A stretch of 64,000 nucleotides of DNA from Rhodobiaceae bacterium. GTDB lineage: Bacteria > Pseudomonadota > Alphaproteobacteria > Parvibaculales > Parvibaculaceae. The stretch is from the NCBI GenBank assembly GCA_003330885.1, contig CP030277.1, forward strand, positions 2,530,001-2,594,000, written 5' to 3'. Of this stretch, positions 1 to 8,333 are shown in pieces. The notes beneath the pieces were generated by a model. That model ran no database searches and was not told where the DNA came from. It saw nothing but the letters and a program-made list of their open reading frames with translations. The position numbers were made by a program, and so were the translations under genes. Numbering within the stretch: position 1 is the first letter of the stretch; every line of letters begins with the position of its first letter.

Positions 1-111
1 ACGTGCTCCGGGTCCGGTTCAAAAACTTCAGGATTTCTGCGCGTCTCAGCGCCCTCTTGAAGCCCCCGACTTGGTGTCGCTCAGTGAGCAGCGCCTCGTC
101 GGTGAGCGCGG

Positions 112-178
112 TTTATATGGGGTCGCCCTCGAGCTGTAAAGCGCTTTTTCAAACTTTTTTCACAAATCAAAATATCCC
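112..178 (-). promoter_or_regulatory. Strong sigma-70 promoter, rRNA-type, reading off the left edge
   Basis: On the minus strand a -35 box TTTACA (plus-strand 135-140) is followed by exactly 17 bases and a -10 box TATAAA (112-117). Directly upstream (141-178) is an A/T-rich tract with phased A-runs, like an UP element. No convincing reading frame follows in the 110 bases left before the window edge; the transcript would start GC-rich. Near-consensus boxes, an UP-like tract and a long non-coding leader are typical of ribosomal RNA operon promoters in this class. The identity of the downstream gene is inference, because it lies outside the window. Confidence 0.55.
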
Positions 179-602
179 AGTTTTCTGCCGATTTTTGATG
201 AGTTTCCGAGAGTGCGAGTCCAGCGCTCCAAAAAAGCGGGGCCGCCAATCTGGCAGAAAAGGCCCAAAGCTGACTCTACGGAAAGCGCCAATCTCGCGCG
301 ATACCCAGACTGATCTTGATTAAGGCTGTCTTAAATAGGGACGGCTTATACTGCCTGCCTACATACAGTCTTGTGCATAAATCAGCTCATTCGCGATTAT
401 GGAAAACGACCTGAAGCCAACAAACTCAATCTTTTCAAGGGCTTCGGGAAGATTTTTAAGACCAGCACATTGACACAAGAATGGTCACACGGCATCGTGC
501 AAATTGGCTCAAAAATCGCATGGAATGGCCGAAACGTAAGGCGATGTACCATGGCGAGATATGGGCCATAGAGGGTTTGAGTGATCGATTTTGGGGACGT
601 CT
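179..602. other. Intergenic region upstream of the M23 peptidase gene
   Basis: About 420 bases with only short frames that lack ribosome-binding sites and recognisable protein features. It separates the minus-strand promoter at the left edge from the plus-strand peptidase gene. A TATACT element at 347-352 could be a -10 box for the peptidase gene, but I see no good -35 at normal spacing. No RNA gene was recognised. Confidence 0.4.
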
Positions 603-2252
603 GTGCAGAATAGTCAGTTTGAAACATCACGCTTTGAAGGCCTGATGAAGAAAGCCTCATTGGCCGGAGAAGCGTTTGGGCGCTTCGCAAAGCGCCTCAA
701 TGCGTCAATACCTGCGTCAGCTGGCACCGATTTCTCGAGAATCGGTTCAATGGGCTATCGCGGACGCTGGGGCACAGCCACAACCGCCGTCGCAGCTCTG
801 ACTCTGGGCATGGGCGCCCTTGCCATCGGATCGCTGGTCTCCCCCCAGACACGCACGGATGTCTCCGAAAGCGTCGGCGAGGCATCAGTCCGTGTCGTGA
901 CGACCATGCCTCTTTTGGCCGCCCAACCTGAAACACCTGAGCCGGTCGAAGCAGAAACTGAATCAGCAAGCCTGTTCAGCAATCCGTTCGCGGAAGAAGT
1001 AGCCGAACCTGTTTCAGCAGCACCTCTCAGCTTCGGCGCCGCTTACAGCTTTGTTACCGAATCCATTCGCCGCACGGCGACCGAGACTGTGTCTGTTGGA
1101 CGCGGCGACACATTGATGGGTCTCTTGACTGAATCAGGCGCTGCCCGCGCCGATGCTCATCGTGCCATCGCGGCCATGACACCTCTTCAGGATCCGCGCA
1201 AAGTGCGCGCCGGCCAAGAGCTTGAATTGGCATTCGAAGAATATGTAACCGAGACGGAAGAAGGCGACAGCGAGATCTCGCGCCGCCTAACAACGGTTAG
1301 CATGAAGACCGATGTAGATCGGCACGTCACAGTAAGCCGCACAGATGAAGGCGACTATGCGGGCATGGAAGTCATCGCCGAGCTTGAAACCGGCCATGTC
1401 CAGGCGCGCGGCACCATCAATTCCAGTCTCTTCCTTGCAGCAGCAGATGCAGGCATTCCTGCAGCGATCACCGTTGAGATGATCCGCATGTATTCCTACG
1501 ACATCGACTTCCAGCGAGAGATTCGCCAGGGCGACACATTCGAAGTGTTCTTCACCCGCGAGTATGACGAAGACGGAACACCTGTCCGCGAGGGCGATGT
1601 ACTCTATGCGTCAATGAATGTGCGCGGCAAAGAGCGTCGCCTTTGGAGACACGAACCAAGCGACGGAGGCAACTGGGATTACTTCGATGAGCAGGGTCGC
1701 TCCATGCGGAAGTTCCTGATGAAGACACCGATTGATGGTGCGCGTATCTCCTCAAGCTTTGGCAACCGGCGTCATCCGATTCTTGGATACACACGACTGC
1801 ACGCAGGCACAGACTTCGCAGCACCAAGTGGCACACCGATCTATGCAGCCGGTAGCGGCACCATCGAGATGGCGCAGCGCAATGGCAGCTTTGGCAACTA
1901 TGTTCGCATTCGTCATGCCAACGGATATCAGACAGCCTATGCGCATATGCGTGGCTATGGCCGGGGCATCCGCAAAGGTGTCCGTGTTCGCCAGGGTCAG
2001 GTTATTGGCTATGTGGGAACAACCGGCCGCTCAACCGGACCGCACCTGCACTATGAAGTGATCCACAATGGCAACAAGGTGAACCCGCAGCGCATCCGCG
2101 TCCCGACAGGACGCACGCTCTCCGGCCAGCAACTGGCCGCCTTCCAGGAAGCGCGCACCAGCATCAATACGATGATGGCGGAGGCGCCCTCCATGACGCA
2201 GATGGCCGAAGCTGAACTGACCTCTGATGCAGACGAGACCAGTTCCCAATAA
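603..2252 (+). CDS. M23 family metallopeptidase, membrane-anchored cell-wall endopeptidase
   Basis: Predicted peptidoglycan DD-endopeptidase or amidase activator acting in the periplasm. The C-terminal third (about residues 390-500) is a complete M23/LytM domain. It has the zinc motif HAGTDFAAPSGTP, a second conserved stretch RHANGYQTAYAHM and the HLHYEV motif with the catalytic histidine pair, so it should be active. An N-terminal cytoplasmic tail of about 55 residues precedes one membrane segment (around TATTAVAALTLGMGALAIGS), followed by an acidic linker and an OapA/LysM-like region that starts near SVGRGDTLMGLL. GTG at 603 is chosen because GGGGA sits 5 bases upstream; TTG at 591 is the alternative. 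It is monocistronic and followed by a good terminator. Length and layout match alphaproteobacterial M23 proteins. Confidence 0.88.
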   Translation: MQNSQFETSRFEGLMKKASLAGEAFGRFAKRLNASIPASAGTDFSRIGSMGYRGRWGTATTAVAALTLGMGALAIGSLVSPQTRTDVSESVGEASVRVVTTMPLLAAQPETPEPVEAETESASLFSNPFAEEVAEPVSAAPLSFGAAYSFVTESIRRTATETVSVGRGDTLMGLLTESGAARADAHRAIAAMTPLQDPRKVRAGQELELAFEEYVTETEEGDSEISRRLTTVSMKTDVDRHVTVSRTDEGDYAGMEVIAELETGHVQARGTINSSLFLAAADAGIPAAITVEMIRMYSYDIDFQREIRQGDTFEVFFTREYDEDGTPVREGDVLYASMNVRGKERRLWRHEPSDGGNWDYFDEQGRSMRKFLMKTPIDGARISSSFGNRRHPILGYTRLHAGTDFAAPSGTPIYAAGSGTIEMAQRNGSFGNYVRIRHANGYQTAYAHMRGYGRGIRKGVRVRQGQVIGYVGTTGRSTGPHLHYEVIHNGNKVNPQRIRVPTGRTLSGQQLAAFQEARTSINTMMAEAPSMTQMAEAELTSDADETSSQ

Positions 2253-2271
2253 GACGAACCAAGTGAGTGTC

Positions 2272-2309
2272 AAAAGGCCGCTCCCAGATAGGTGGGATGC
2301 GGCCTTTTT
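2272..2309 (+). terminator. Rho-independent terminator after the M23 gene
   Basis: Inverted repeat AAAAGGCCGC / GCGGCCTTTTT with an inner TCCC/GGGA pairing, ending in a run of T. It lies 19 bases after the peptidase stop codon. Confidence 0.9.
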
Positions 2310-2373
2310 CTTGGCCAATCCCGATAAATCGCAAGTTTGATCAAGTGCCTCTGCGTTAAACTTTCCAAAAGGG

Positions 2374-3207
2374 ATGGCAGAACGCATGGCGCAGGAAACA
2401 AGAGTCGCGGCGCACAAAGAACGCATCGACAGAGTCGTGACCTACATTCACGAAAATCTGGATGCACCCCTCGACATGGATGCCCTGGGCGAGATCGCCT
2501 GCCTCTCACCCCATCACTGGCACCGTATCTATCGAGAGATCATGGGAGAGACAGCCTCGCAGACTGTTCGCCGGCGTCGCCTCTGGCGCGCAGCCCATCA
2601 ACTCCTCAACACACCAGACAGCATCGAGCAGGTCGCACGCGTCGCACATTACAGCAGCACGGCGGCATTCACGCGGGCCTTCACCAATCAATATGGCACC
2701 TCACCTTCCCTTTACCGCAGCAAAGGAAAGACCACACAAATGGCAAGCATCGAAAAACGCTCCATCGACCCAATCGAACTTATCGGCATGGATCATCAAG
2801 GGCCCCATTACGAAATCGGCCGCACCTTTGATCGTCTGTTTGCCTGGGCATCCACGACTGACGGCATCATCACGCCGGAGACAAAGGGCATCGCTGTCTT
2901 CTTCGATGATCCAACGCAGAAGCCGCCAGAAGAACTAACCTCCCTCGCGGCCATCCCACGCCCTAACGGAAAAGAGCCCGGCGAAGGAACACGGAGCTAC
3001 ACAATCCGTGGCGGCCCACACGCCATCGCCCGGCACGTCGGCCCTTACACAGAGCTCGCACGCACCTACACGGAACTTTTCCAAAACTGGTTGCCTGCAT
3101 CGGGAGAGGCCCGCAATGGCGCGCCACTCTTTGAGATCAACATGAACGATCCGAAGACGACAGCACCTTCGGACCTCATCACCGATATCTACGTTCCACT
3201 TAAGTAG
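2374..3207 (+). CDS. AraC-type regulator fused to a GyrI-like effector domain
   Basis: Residues about 15-110 form a two-helix-turn-helix AraC DNA-binding domain: LDAPLDMDALGEIACLSPHH, then VARVAHYSSTAAFTRAF. Residues about 125-277 form a GyrI-like (SOUL/Rob C-terminal type) ligand pocket, with the usual RHVGPYTELARTY stretch. Proteins with this order normally sense small hydrophobic or cationic molecules and activate efflux or stress genes. ATG at 2374 abuts AAAAGGG, so the in-frame ATG at 2386 may be the real start. The 3' end overlaps the converging membrane-protein gene by 8 bases. The target genes cannot be told from the context. Confidence 0.85.
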   Translation: MAERMAQETRVAAHKERIDRVVTYIHENLDAPLDMDALGEIACLSPHHWHRIYREIMGETASQTVRRRRLWRAAHQLLNTPDSIEQVARVAHYSSTAAFTRAFTNQYGTSPSLYRSKGKTTQMASIEKRSIDPIELIGMDHQGPHYEIGRTFDRLFAWASTTDGIITPETKGIAVFFDDPTQKPPEELTSLAAIPRPNGKEPGEGTRSYTIRGGPHAIARHVGPYTELARTYTELFQNWLPASGEARNGAPLFEINMNDPKTTAPSDLITDIYVPLK

Positions 3208-3838
3208 AGCGGATGCCCAGCACCATAGTTCTGCTAGTCACCGGGCTTCCACCCGCCTTCTCTGCCGCCTTTTTGTAGGCACGCATCAAAGCCTTCATAT
3301 TCGACGCGCTTAGTTTGTAGACAAGCGGAATGGTCAAACGCCTACGCTCGAGACCTGACGGCAGAACCTTGCGCCCCAGCCAACGTCCAAGTGGCGGAAC
3401 TGAACGTATTTCCTTTGGATCGACGATAAGGAACAAATTGACAGCAACCACATCAGGGCTTTTTTCAAGCGCTTTGGATTCTATTTGAGACCAGGGTATC
3501 GTTGTTCCGTCGTTAATGTAACGCACGAACAATCCGGACCTTTTTAGAACAAATACTGGAGCTTTGGAGGCGCAGTGAGCCCAGTCCAAATAAACCATAA
3601 GCCCCCACAAAGGAGACAAAACAACCAGGAAGAACACCCCGAGCGTAAAAAATCTGAATGCCCTTTCGTGCGCCCAGAAGCTGAGAATGCCTCCTACCAG
3701 GAGAAGCAGCAAAGGAACCACAAGGAATCCATGTGCCAAAACTACCCGCAAAGCAAGCTTCACAGGAGACCGTCGCACTTCGATCTCATCGGGCAGTTCA
3801 AAATCAGGATCGTTGATTTCTTTCCAAGTCGGAATCAT
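3200..3838 (-). CDS. Conserved membrane protein with PH-like C-terminal domain (paralogue 1)
   Basis: A 212-residue protein not recognised by name. It starts MIPTWKEINDPDFELPDE, then has two membrane segments at about residues 30-90, and then a soluble beta-rich domain (FVLKRSGLFVRYIND, TIPWSQIESKALEKS) resembling the PH-like/YcxB-type domains of bacterial membrane proteins. The start at 3838 is chosen because the N-terminus aligns with the adjacent paralogue and AAGGA lies upstream; a longer frame to 3907 would overlap the neighbour. The next gene (3894-4502) is a clear tandem duplicate. The C-terminus ends with the shared stretch KALMRAYKKAAE. Confidence 0.6.
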   Translation of the reverse strand: MIPTWKEINDPDFELPDEIEVRRSPVKLALRVVLAHGFLVVPLLLLLVGGILSFWAHERAFRFFTLGVFFLVVLSPLWGLMVYLDWAHCASKAPVFVLKRSGLFVRYINDGTTIPWSQIESKALEKSPDVVAVNLFLIVDPKEIRSVPPLGRWLGRKVLPSGLERRRLTIPLVYKLSASNMKALMRAYKKAAEKAGGSPVTSRTMVLGIRST

Positions 3839-3893
3839 TGCATGAGGTCCTTGGCATACGTGCATCCTATGCGCACGCGAGGAGAGAGACTGC

Positions 3894-4502
3894 TCAAGCT
3901 GCCACAAATTGTTCAGTGGTTTCCTCCGCCGCCTTTTTGTAGGCGCGCATGAGCGCTTTGAACTTTCGTGAGCTCATTTTGTAGATCAGCGGAACACCTA
4001 AATGTCGCTTCTTCAATCCGTTGACCAGCCCCTTACGCATCCTCAATCGTCCAAAAGGAGGCGTCCCCGACACCTCGTTTGGGTCCAAATAGACTGTGAT
4101 CCGCATCACACCTATTTCGAAAGAACCCAAATAATCTACGACGGCAACTTGGTTCCAAGGAACAAGATACCCTCCATCAACAACGCCCGTGTAGAGCCCA
4201 TCACGGCTGAGGACAAAGCTCGGCCCGCGACACGTGAGGTAGCGATACACCATAAACAATGGAAAGCCATAAATTGGGAATAAGACAAAGAACATACTGA
4301 TGCTGACAAAGACTCCCCTCACGCCCCGCGGATCGTCGACGAGCAAATAAACGATCGAGAGGATAAGCAATAGAATCGGCAATAGAAAAAATGGGTGCAC
4401 AAGCAACAGATGAAGGAACAGCTTTATCGGAGAGCGCCGCACCTCGATCTCGTCAGGTAATTCAAAACTAGGATCGTTGATCTCTTTCCAAGTCGGGATC
4501 AT
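3894..4502 (-). CDS. Conserved membrane protein with PH-like C-terminal domain (paralogue 2)
   Basis: A 202-residue paralogue of the next gene downstream, with a near-identical N-terminus (MIPTWKEINDPSFELPDE) and the same C-terminal stretch KALMRAYKKAAEE. It has two hydrophobic segments (about residues 30-85) and then a PH-like soluble domain with FVLSRDGLYTGVVDGG and LVPWNQVAVV. The order is paralogue 2 then paralogue 1, with 55 bases between them, so they are probably co-transcribed. The middle of the two proteins has diverged much more than the ends. Function unknown. GTG at 4505 is an alternative start. Confidence 0.6.
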   Translation of the reverse strand: MIPTWKEINDPSFELPDEIEVRRSPIKLFLHLLLVHPFFLLPILLLILSIVYLLVDDPRGVRGVFVSISMFFVLFPIYGFPLFMVYRYLTCRGPSFVLSRDGLYTGVVDGGYLVPWNQVAVVDYLGSFEIGVMRITVYLDPNEVSGTPPFGRLRMRKGLVNGLKKRHLGVPLIYKMSSRKFKALMRAYKKAAEETTEQFVAA

Positions 4503-4697
4503 CACATCAACTTCTTCGTGTTTATTGCGCTCTCTTCAATCTCACCTCCAATGTATAAGCGCTGTTTTACCAATGCAGCCTAAACACCCAACAAGGCATT
4601 TGAATCAAATGTCCCACACTCCCTATTTGTGCTTGGCAGTGTCGTCATCAGCGACATGTACTAGCCGCTGAAAAAAATCATTAGTCAATTCAGAGTG

Positions 4698-5522
4698 TCA
4701 ACGTCCGTTGAATACTGGCTCTCGTTTTTCAACAAACGCCTTCGTCGCGTTCTGATGGTCTTCTGTCTGTCCACAATGAATGTGATGGGTCGCCTCAAGG
4801 TCCATGCAGTCATTGAGATCGCCCGACGAGATCGCGCGGTTGAGGTTCTCTTTCATGTAGCGATAAGCAACCGTTGGCCCTGTTGCGAGACGCCGCGCGA
4901 TTTCTTGTGCTTTCTCTTGCAGCTCTTCCGGCTCACACACCCAGTTCGTCAGCCCCAGGTCCAATGCTTCCTCGGCGGAGACCCGCTCCGACAGGTAATA
5001 AAGCTCCCGCGCCTTGGCAGTCCCGACAAGCTGCGTAAGAAAAAACGTTCCCCCATAATCCCCTGAGAAGCCAACACGCGCGAACGCTGTGGTCATGACC
5101 GCATTACGCGCCATAATGCGCATGTCACACGCAAGAGCGAGCCCGAGCCCTGCCCCCGCCGCAGCACCCGGCAATGCAGCCAGAGTTGGTTTTGGCATCT
5201 CATGGAGCCTGCCTGACGTGCCTCGCTGATTAAGCCGCTGCCGGTGAATGCGGAAGTCGATTGTGTTCTCATCCTGAGAACCATCACCACTTGCCGCCAT
5301 GCCTTTCACATCACCGCCAGCACAGAAACCTTTTCCGGCACCGGTCAGAACGATGCAGCGAACATCAGTGTCCAACTGCGCCGCTTCGAGCGTTGCCTGA
5401 AGCGCGCCCGTCATCTCTCCCGACATGGCGTTACGAGCTTCCGGTCGGTTCATGGTGAGCGTCAACACACCTTCTTTGAGGTCTGCCAAAAGATGCTCGG
5501 TACCCGTATCTGCAATGCTCAT
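4698..5522 (-). CDS. Enoyl-CoA hydratase/isomerase (crotonase) family protein
   Basis: A 274-residue crotonase-fold acyl-CoA enzyme, likely in fatty-acid or branched-chain acyl-CoA breakdown. Visible features are MNRPEARNAMSGEM, the first oxyanion-hole segment GAGKGFCAGGDVKGMA and the second ALPGAAAGAGLGLALACD. The region where hydratases carry the second catalytic glutamate reads ARVGFSGDYGGTFFL, so substrate and reaction type cannot be fixed. GGGAG lies 7 bases upstream of the ATG. It runs alone on the minus strand, with PPK2 upstream. Confidence 0.85.
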   Translation of the reverse strand: MSIADTGTEHLLADLKEGVLTLTMNRPEARNAMSGEMTGALQATLEAAQLDTDVRCIVLTGAGKGFCAGGDVKGMAASGDGSQDENTIDFRIHRQRLNQRGTSGRLHEMPKPTLAALPGAAAGAGLGLALACDMRIMARNAVMTTAFARVGFSGDYGGTFFLTQLVGTAKARELYYLSERVSAEEALDLGLTNWVCEPEELQEKAQEIARRLATGPTVAYRYMKENLNRAISSGDLNDCMDLEATHHIHCGQTEDHQNATKAFVEKREPVFNGR

Positions 5523-5609
5523 GAGCGCGCTCCCTGCGTTTGATGTTTCTTTTCATCAACGCTAGGACGCACGGACCATCATGGCAACTGGATTAAGAGG
5601 GGGGCCGGA

Positions 5610-6695
5610 TCAGGCGGCACCCTCACCATTCCGTCGCAAATCAGGGTGCAGGCTCGCCCCCAGAATATGTTCATTGCGGCCAATCACATGTTCCGTATTG
5701 CCAACAATCAAGGGATCAGGGCCGCGCACCACATGGTGGTTCTTGTCCGGGTAAGGCAAAGCACTCAGAAAATGCTGCATGCAATTGAGCCGTGCCCGCT
5801 TCTTGTCGTTGGACTTCACAATGGTCCACGGCGCGTCCGCAGTATCGGTGTAGAAGAACATCGCCTCTTTCGCCTCCGTGTAGTCGTTCCACTTATTAAG
5901 CGACGCCCGGTCAATCGGCGAGAGCTTCCACTGCTTCAGCGGATCAACCTCGCGGGACGCAAACCGACGCTTCTGTTCTTCCTGCGTCACAGAGAACCAG
6001 TATTTAAACAGGCGAATGCCGCTTTGGGTCAGCATGCGCTCAAGCTCAGGGGCTTCACGCATGAACTCCAGATATTCCGTCGGAGAGCAAAAACCCATGA
6101 CCCGGTCAACGCCAGCACGGTTGTACCAGGAGCGGTCAAACATCACGATTTCCCCGCCAGCGGGGAGGTGCTCAATGTATCGTTGAAAGAACCATTGAGA
6201 CTTCTGCCGATCCGTTGGCTTAGGAAGCGCAACGACGCGGGCGCCGCGTGGATTGAGATGCTCCATGAAACGTTTGATCGTGCCGCCCTTACCTGCTGCA
6301 TCACGACCTTCAAACAGAACGACAATCTTCTCGTTAGTTTCTTCAACCCATTTTTGAACCTTCAGCAATTCGACTTGCAGTTCGGCTTTGTGCCGCTCAT
6401 AGGTCGGGCGCTTCATTTTTGTTTTATAAGGGTAAGCACCAGTCTCAAAAGCATGACGGATGGCCTCAGGGTCGTGACGCATCTTTGCCAACACATGGCG
6501 CTGTTCCGCAGCCGTAAGTTTCTGCTTTGGCGGAGGCGCTTTTTCTCGGGGAGCGCCGGTATCAACAACAACTGGGTCACCTGCGCCAGGCTCCACAACC
6601 TTGCTGGCTTCCGCTGACACGCTTACCGCCGCCACCTCTTCTGCCGGGTTCTTCTCAGCCTCTGCCGATTCTACCGCTGTGAGTTTCTCGTTCAT
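5610..6695 (-). CDS. ppk2: Polyphosphate kinase 2 (PPK2)
   Basis: A kinase that uses polyphosphate to phosphorylate nucleotides (GDP/ADP or AMP), cytoplasmic. The PPK2 domain (about residues 85-335) has the Walker A loop FEGRDAAGKGGTIKRF, the Walker B/lid motif MFDRSWYNRAGVDRVMGF and YWFSVTQEEQKRRF. A low-complexity leader of about 70 residues rich in Ala, Glu, Val and Pro precedes it, longer than in many PPK2 proteins. The start at 6695 has GGAGG at ideal spacing; a frame from 6713 would begin inside that site. The single PPK2 domain excludes the two-domain AMP-phosphorylating class, but nucleotide preference cannot be read from sequence. Confidence 0.92.
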   Translation of the reverse strand: MNEKLTAVESAEAEKNPAEEVAAVSVSAEASKVVEPGAGDPVVVDTGAPREKAPPPKQKLTAAEQRHVLAKMRHDPEAIRHAFETGAYPYKTKMKRPTYERHKAELQVELLKVQKWVEETNEKIVVLFEGRDAAGKGGTIKRFMEHLNPRGARVVALPKPTDRQKSQWFFQRYIEHLPAGGEIVMFDRSWYNRAGVDRVMGFCSPTEYLEFMREAPELERMLTQSGIRLFKYWFSVTQEEQKRRFASREVDPLKQWKLSPIDRASLNKWNDYTEAKEAMFFYTDTADAPWTIVKSNDKKRARLNCMQHFLSALPYPDKNHHVVRGPDPLIVGNTEHVIGRNEHILGASLHPDLRRNGEGAA

Positions 6696-6806
6696 GACCA
6701 CCCTCCGTCTCATGAAAATAAAGACATAAGGATATGTTTATATGATCATGCTCGTCATTGACTCAGATCAAGCGCTGGAAACCAGACCCAATCTCCATAG
6801 TGACTG

Positions 6807-7280
6807 TCAGGACGTCGGCATGAGAGACGGCAAAACAGGGAACGGCAGGAGCGCCCCGGTATCAAGATAAGCCCGTTCCGAGGCTAGTTTGCCCGCTGCG
6901 TCAAACTGATAGATGACGCAGTTTGGCACCTCCACCTTCGTACCCGCGCGCATCTGACCTAGATCCATCGCAATGACACCCCGCGTTACATATTCAATGA
7001 TGAGTGCATCCTGAGTGTAGAAGCGACCTGTGATTGTATTCTCCACGCCGGCGATCAATCCCTCTCCACCAAACCCAAGAAGAGTGTGAAACATTGAAAG
7101 CATCTCTGGCGTATCAAACAGCATGCCGTTGAAGTTCAGATGCCCACCCTCGGCAAACGTTTCAACGATGGCCGGAATATCACCCTGCACCTCCGCTTCA
7201 ATATGCTCACTAAAAGCCGCATCCAAAAATGCACGGCGCTCCGGTCTCACGCCAACCGATGCGTCAGTTTCTTCAGTCAT
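6807..7280 (-). CDS. SnoaL/NTF2-like small protein
   Basis: A 157-residue cone-fold (NTF2/SnoaL-like) protein, as judged by the helical start FLDAAFSEHIEAEVQGDIPAI, the typical GHLNFNGMLF segment and the closing beta-strands (VPNCVIYQFDAAGKLASERA). Such proteins act as small isomerases, hydrolases or ligand binders; the reaction is unknown here. The ATG at 7280 has GGAG 5 bases upstream. It starts 11 bases after the ynfA-like gene and so probably belongs to the MerR-controlled operon. Confidence 0.7.
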   Translation of the reverse strand: MTEETDASVGVRPERRAFLDAAFSEHIEAEVQGDIPAIVETFAEGGHLNFNGMLFDTPEMLSMFHTLLGFGGEGLIAGVENTITGRFYTQDALIIEYVTRGVIAMDLGQMRAGTKVEVPNCVIYQFDAAGKLASERAYLDTGALLPFPVLPSLMPTS

Positions 7281-7291
7281 GCTCACTCCAA

Positions 7292-7621
7292 TCAGGAAAT
7301 AATGTCACTGCGGTGCCCATAGATAATGATCAGAGCACCCAACAAGGAAACCACACCGCCAGCAAAGTCCCAGCGGTCGGGCACGGTGCGTTCAATCACA
7401 AACATCCAAAGCAGCGACGCCACAATGTAAATGCCGCCATAGGCCGCGTAGGCGCGGCCCGCAAAGTCGCTATCGACCCTGGTCAAAAGGAAAGCGAACA
7501 GGCCAAGCAGAAGAAGACCCGGCAGCAGCCACCAGGCGCTCTGCCCTTCGCGTGCCCAGGCCCAGACAGCAAAGCACCCGGCAATCTCAGCTGCCGCTGC
7601 AGCGATGTAAAAACCGATCAT
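7292..7621 (-). CDS. ynfA: YnfA family small multidrug-type membrane protein
   Basis: A 109-residue inner-membrane protein of the YnfA/UPF0060 family, related to small multidrug resistance proteins, with four membrane segments. The family signature is clear: [20 protein letters not shown] at the start, [20 protein letters not shown] in the middle and a final segment before IIIYGHR. The start at 7621 overlaps the stop of the MerF-like gene by 4 bases (ATGA) and gives the normal family length. It is the third gene of the operon controlled by the MerR-type operator, so metal-linked induction is likely. The transported substrate is not established. Confidence 0.88.
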   Translation of the reverse strand: MIGFYIAAAAAEIAGCFAVWAWAREGQSAWWLLPGLLLLGLFAFLLTRVDSDFAGRAYAAYGGIYIVASLLWMFVIERTVPDRWDFAGGVVSLLGALIIIYGHRSDIIS

Positions 7622-7842
7622 CCCGCAAGACGCTTCGAGACGCGCCCCTTCCACCAGCGAAACCCGGCTATAGCAAGAAGAACGACAAAGAGCGGCACCA
7701 GAATAAAATCAAGCCACGGGGGCACGTATGCCAGGATCCCAACGCCGAAGATGATCGCAAGAACAGGCGGCACGGCGCAAAGCACTGCCGCTAAAACAGC
7801 ACCAAATGCTGCACGTTTTCCTGTGCGGTCCGAAAAAGTCAT
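7618..7842 (-). CDS. MerF-like membrane protein with degenerate cysteine sites
   Basis: A 74-residue protein with two membrane helices. It aligns by eye with mercury transporter MerF: an AAL-CC-type segment followed by PVL and GVG, then a YLDYVLLPAL-like second helix, here [20 protein letters not shown]. True MerF has a Cys pair in helix 1 and a second pair near the C-terminus. Here only one Cys (residue 22) remains and the C-terminal pair is missing. It overlaps both neighbours by ATGA and sits behind a MerR-type operator. It could be a transporter for another metal or ion, or a decayed MerF. Homology is inferred from pattern, not from a search. Confidence 0.6.
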   Translation of the reverse strand: MTFSDRTGKRAAFGAVLAAVLCAVPPVLAIIFGVGILAYVPPWLDFILVPLFVVLLAIAGFRWWKGRVSKRLAG

Positions 7843-8243
7843 GACGCCCCTCCGAATTCACCCGTAAAGCCGCGAACAAGAGCGCTCAGAACCTGAGGCT
7901 CCGCCTTGAGGGTCAGAAGGACCTGTTTGCTCTCCACTTTCAGATCCCAAGACACATGCACACAGCAAACCTGTTCCAACTTCACAAGTTCCAGAAGCTC
8001 AGAATTCAGTTCCTCGTTCTGTGCAAAATGAAAGACCGCATGGTCAGGCCGATGGTCATATCCCTGCATATGCCCAAAAAGAGCCTGCCAGCGGGCAACC
8101 CGTTCGGGCATCTCCGCCGGGTCAAGGGTGCAGCCCTCGTCTATCAAGGCGCCTACTGACCCACCTCCGCAGCAGGACCTGTCGACCGCACAGCTAGCCC
8201 CCGCTCTCTCGCTCACTGGGATTGTCTCTGATCTCTCATCCAT
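7839..8243 (-). CDS. Cysteine-rich protein of the MerR-operon type
   Basis: A 134-residue soluble protein of unknown function. The N-terminal part has Cys18, a CC pair at 24-25 followed by a Gly run, and Cys38. The C-terminal domain (about residues 48-130) contains LLELVKLEQVCCVHVSWDL with a second CC pair at 93-94. This C-terminal pattern recalls small proteins often found beside mercury-type MerR genes. Two CC pairs and nearby histidines suggest thiolate metal binding, which is inference. The ATG at 8243 has AAGGA upstream. First gene of the operon, about 30 bases after the predicted promoter. Confidence 0.6.
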   Translation of the reverse strand: MDERSETIPVSERAGASCAVDRSCCGGGSVGALIDEGCTLDPAEMPERVARWQALFGHMQGYDHRPDHAVFHFAQNEELNSELLELVKLEQVCCVHVSWDLKVESKQVLLTLKAEPQVLSALVRGFTGEFGGAS

Positions 8244-8262
8244 CACCGAAGTCCTTCTTTGG

Positions 8263-8307
8263 TTGACCCGGCCCCCACTCTAATTGTTAAAGTCAGCTTT
8301 AAGTCAA
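8263..8307. promoter_or_regulatory. MerR-type divergent promoter and operator
   Basis: Minus-strand promoter for the metal-type operon: -35 TTGACT (plus 8302-8307) and -10 TAGAGT (8277-8282), separated by 19 bases. The long spacer typical of MerR-activated promoters holds a perfect dyad, TTAAAG-TCAG-CTTTAA (8287-8302). On the plus strand TTGACC (8263-8268) and TAAAGT (8288-8293), also 19 bases apart, could drive the regulator gene, with the dyad covering its -10 box, which would allow autoregulation. All positions were read directly; regulation is inferred from the MerR family mechanism. Confidence 0.75.
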
Positions 8308-8333
8308 GCGGGCATGTGCAACTGGAGAAGAAG

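Noticed and set aside
3-323. 106-codon frame at the left edge
   Set aside because: It covers the minus-strand promoter and UP-like tract, and shows no protein features.
5646-6617. 323-codon plus-strand frame inside PPK2
   Set aside because: It is antisense to an intact PPK2 gene, has no ribosome-binding site and no domain pattern; composition is that of a reverse-strand shadow.
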